A stretch of DNA of 5,872 bases from Halovenus sp. GTDB taxonomy: Archaea; Halobacteriota; Halobacteria; Halobacteriales; Haloarculaceae. Location: the NCBI GenBank assembly GCA_003551265.1, contig PUMG01000205.1, positions 1 through 5,872 on the forward strand. The letters are read 5' to 3'. Of this stretch, positions 4,501 to 5,872 are shown piece after piece (positions within the stretch are counted from its first letter, which is position 1; each line of letters starts with the position of its first letter). The notes below the pieces were generated by a model. The model was not told the DNA's origin and made no database searches. It was given only the letters and a program-made list of their open reading frames with translations. The position numbers and the translations under genes are program-made.

Positions 4501-5299
4501 GTTCCCGCTGGCCGCCGCCCTGCTGCCTGCCGGGCGGGATCCCAAACGACCGGTTCCCAACCCCGCATGGGCGGAAAAGCGCCTGCTGCGCTGCCGGCGC
4601 TGCAGCGGGGGGAGCGGCTGTGACGGGGTGGAGGCGTGGTCGCTTTACGGGCCGGGCGAAGCGATCACCGGCTTTGACGCCGAAGCGTGGCAGTGGGAGC
4701 GCGAAGTATGCGGGGCCTGGCGGGAGCGGCAGCACACCATCGCCCTCCGGAAGGCGGGGATCCCGCCCCGGTTCCGGGACTGCCGCTTTGCGACCTTTGT
4801 GCCGAAAAATGAGAGCCAGGCGAAGGCCCTGGACCGCTGCCGCTCCTTTGCCGAAGGCTTCCGGGCGGGGGAGACGAAGCGGGGGCTCTTTCTGCTGGGG
4901 GCCTACGGGGTGGGAAAGACCCACCTGGCGGTGGCGGTGGCCGCGAGCCTCGCGGACCGGTGCCGGGTCCGCTTCCGCACCGTGCCGGCGCTCTTGGCTG
5001 AGGCGCGGAGTGCGATCCGGGGCCAGCGCGACGCGGCGGACCCGCTTTTGGAGTGCTGCGATGTGCCGCTTTTGCTCCTCGACGATTTGGGCCAGGAGAA
5101 GAACTCGGACTGGGTGTGGGAGCAGCGGTTCCTGTTGATCAACTACCGCTACGAGCAGGAGCTCCCCACCGTCTTTACGAGCAACCTCGCCCCCGAAGCC
5201 CTGCAGGAGAAGATCGGCGGGGCGGCCATGAGCCGGATCTGGGACATGTGTGCGGGGGTCGCCATCGACGGCGAGGACCACCGGAAGCGCAGCCGGTGA
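4412..5299 (+). CDS. dnaC: DnaC/DnaI-type AAA+ helicase loader
   Basis: The product has 295 residues. The N-terminal part holds Cys61, Cys64, Cys70 and Cys100 (CRRCSGGSGC, then REVCGAW), a probable zinc site like the N-terminal helicase-binding domain of DnaI. The linker motif AGIPPRFRDCRFATF (115-129) is typical of DnaC/IstB-group loaders. The ATPase core has Walker A GAYGVGKT (163-170), Walker B LLLLDDLG (220-227), sensor-1 PTVFTSN (252-258) and a probable arginine finger in SRI (Arg275). It would load the hexameric replicative helicase on origin DNA under ATP control. The neighbouring initiator is its expected partner. IstB, the transposon-linked relative, is unlikely because there is no IstA and the Cys-rich N-terminus fits DnaI/DnaC. 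No helicase gene is in the window, so it may serve the host helicase or one further downstream. Confidence 0.9.
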   Translation: MESLPTSIEAWKKKRPRTTSGGSMQDFSSEFPLAAALLPAGRDPKRPVPNPAWAEKRLLRCRRCSGGSGCDGVEAWSLYGPGEAITGFDAEAWQWEREVCGAWRERQHTIALRKAGIPPRFRDCRFATFVPKNESQAKALDRCRSFAEGFRAGETKRGLFLLGAYGVGKTHLAVAVAASLADRCRVRFRTVPALLAEARSAIRGQRDAADPLLECCDVPLLLLDDLGQEKNSDWVWEQRFLLINYRYEQELPTVFTSNLAPEALQEKIGGAAMSRIWDMCAGVAIDGEDHRKRSR

Positions 5300-5376
5300 T
5301 GGCCGCGGAAGGTGGTCGTGTTGGTCGGGCGGCCCACCTCCGGGTGAAGGAGAGGGGTGAAACGAAGGAGCGTACG

Positions 5377-5384
5377 GGAGGTGA
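5377..5384 (+). promoter_or_regulatory. Ribosome binding site favouring the TTG start at 5390
   Basis: GGGAGGTG, followed by A, is nearly the ideal consensus and stands 5-6 bases before TTG 5390. The longest ORF begins at GTG 5357, where AAGGAG (5347-5352) is only 4 bases away; the extra 11 residues are basic and not part of the RusA fold. GTG 5381 lies within the site itself. Confidence 0.6.
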
Positions 5385-5389
5385 CGCCG

Positions 5390-5779
5390 TTGACGAAGGC
5401 CGAACTATCGCTGCCGGGCCGGCCCATTACGAAAAAGAACAGCCAGCGGATCGTCTACAACCGCGGCAGCGGGAAGCCGATGGTCATCCAGTCGGAGCCC
5501 TACCGCCTGTATGCGGACGAGTGCCTGTGGCGGCTCAAAGGCTACCGCGGGCCGACCTTTGCGGAGCCGGTAAAGCTTACGGCCAGGTACTACATGCCAA
5601 ACCGCAGGAGCTGGCCGGATTTGATGGGCCTCCTGCAGGCCACCTGCGATATTCTGGAGGCCGCCGGTGTGCTGGAGGATGACGCGCTCGTCAAGCGGCT
5701 GGACGGCTCGGAGATTGCCGGCGTGGACCGGGACCAGCCCCGGGCCGACGTGGTGATTGCAACGTGGCGTGGGGCGTAA
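5390..5779 (+). CDS. rusA: RusA-family Holliday junction resolvase, variant active site
   Basis: The product has 129 residues from TTG 5390. LSLPGRPITKKNSQRIV (7-23) is the RusA N-terminal block, and residues 67-99 match the catalytic region: YYMPNRRSWPDLMGLLQA, then CDIL, then AGVLEDD. RusA enzymes are small homodimers that cut four-way junctions symmetrically with Mg2+. In E. coli RusA the catalytic acids are Asp70, Asp72 and Asp91, with Lys76 also required. A gapless alignment on D-x-D-N-L-L-K-A puts Asp77 at Asp70, Met79 at Asp72, Gly80 at the Asn, Gln83 at Lys76, and Asp97/98 near Asp91. So two usual residues are replaced, and activity is not assured; Asp87 or Glu96 might compensate. Its place after the replication genes is the normal phage position. 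The stretch 5300-5389 before it holds no convincing gene. Confidence 0.85.
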   Translation: MTKAELSLPGRPITKKNSQRIVYNRGSGKPMVIQSEPYRLYADECLWRLKGYRGPTFAEPVKLTARYYMPNRRSWPDLMGLLQATCDILEAAGVLEDDALVKRLDGSEIAGVDRDQPRADVVIATWRGA

Positions 5780-5821
5780 ACGCAAGAGGCAGGTAAAGCA
5801 GCGCGGGCGGGAAGCGATAGA

Positions 5822-5839
5822 CCCGTGCGCGGGCACGGG
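5822..5839 (+). other. Short perfect stem-loop before the last gene
   Basis: CCCGTGC (5822-5828) and GCACGGG (5833-5839) pair perfectly around a GCGG loop. No T-run follows, and the ribosome binding site of the next gene begins 2 bases later, so the hairpin may influence translation start or mRNA stability rather than end transcription. Confidence 0.4.
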
Positions 5840-5857
5840 GAGGAAGGGGGCGAGACG

Positions 5858-5872
5858 ATGGAACGGCCGAAC
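5858..5872 (+). CDS. Start of a further gene, cut by the window edge
   Basis: ATG 5858 is preceded at 7 bases by AGGAAGGGGG (5841-5850), a good ribosome binding site, and opens the frame MERPN to the last base. Its function cannot be told. In comparable phage cassettes this place often holds another DNA-metabolism gene or a late-transcription regulator. Confidence 0.5.

Noticed and set aside
4215..5138. A 307-codon plus-strand frame overlapping the initiator and loader
   Set aside because: Ala/Arg/Gly-rich out-of-frame reading of two well-supported genes.
3713..5281. A 522-codon open frame on the minus strand
   Set aside because: It lies opposite the initiator and the helicase loader, both with clear family motifs, and its translation is Pro/Arg/Gly-rich low complexity with no domain. 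Such antisense frames are expected in GC-rich DNA.
5299..5682. ATG on the loader's TGATG overlap, open through the RusA region
   Set aside because: The coupled start is attractive, but the product is a Gly/Arg/Ala-rich shadow of the RusA gene and the GC-rich frame has no conserved motif.
5769..5872. A GTG frame overlapping the RusA stop, encoding DPCAGTG, which resembles a methyltransferase motif I
   Set aside because: There is no ribosome binding site, the surrounding residues are basic low complexity, the DPCAGTG codons coincide with the GC hairpin, and a better start (ATG 5858) exists in another frame.
1..5872. CRISPR arrays, tRNA or rRNA genes, insertion sequences, attachment sites
   Set aside because: No regular repeat-spacer pattern, no cloverleaf-like sequence, no transposase and no integrase or tRNA-end repeat was seen.

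Overview
This window reads as the early (recombination and DNA replication) module of a temperate phage or prophage. The DNA is GC-rich, and every supported gene lies on the + strand with 4-8 base stop/start overlaps or short gaps. The pairing of a RecT-type annealing protein, a DnaD-like phage replication initiator and a DnaI/DnaC-type helicase loader, with strong purine ribosome binding sites and frequent GTG/TTG starts, suggests a GC-rich, low-branching Firmicute host (for example a Peptococcaceae or Moorella-like anaerobe). The host is an inference; nothing in the window names it.

Layout. Bases 1-400 hold tiny Cys-rich reading frames: the probable tail of an upstream gene (to 62), a doubtful 54-residue four-cysteine ORF (89-253), and a convincing 51-residue zinc-ribbon protein (237-392). 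Bases 389-694 encode an excisionase/MerR-type helix-turn-helix protein. A short AT-richer gap with repeated GTACCACCC-like sites leads to an XRE-type regulator (763-1296), which overlaps a 62-residue single-span membrane protein (1293-1481). After a hairpin-bearing gap comes the recombination pair: a YqaJ exonuclease (1557-2504) overlapping RecT (2497-3357). A second structured gap precedes the replication genes: a DnaD-like initiator (3448-4500) and a zinc-binding AAA+ helicase loader (4412-5299) that starts 89 bases inside it. A RusA-family Holliday junction resolvase (5390-5779) follows, then a hairpin and the first five codons of another gene (5858 onward).

How it works together (family knowledge plus inference). 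The exonuclease makes 3' single strands on which RecT anneals. The initiator opens the origin and the loader brings in the host or phage replicative helicase. The RusA-type enzyme would resolve branched intermediates. The two HTH proteins probably control gene expression or excision.

I do not see a wholly new system; the module is recognisable. The points most worth checking are: a cluster of short direct repeats plus an AT-rich tract inside the linker of the initiator gene, laid out like a phage origin; a RusA-like protein in which the second Asp of DxDN and the usual downstream Lys are replaced; repeated operator-like sites before the XRE gene; and a duplicated stop/start junction beside the small zinc proteins.
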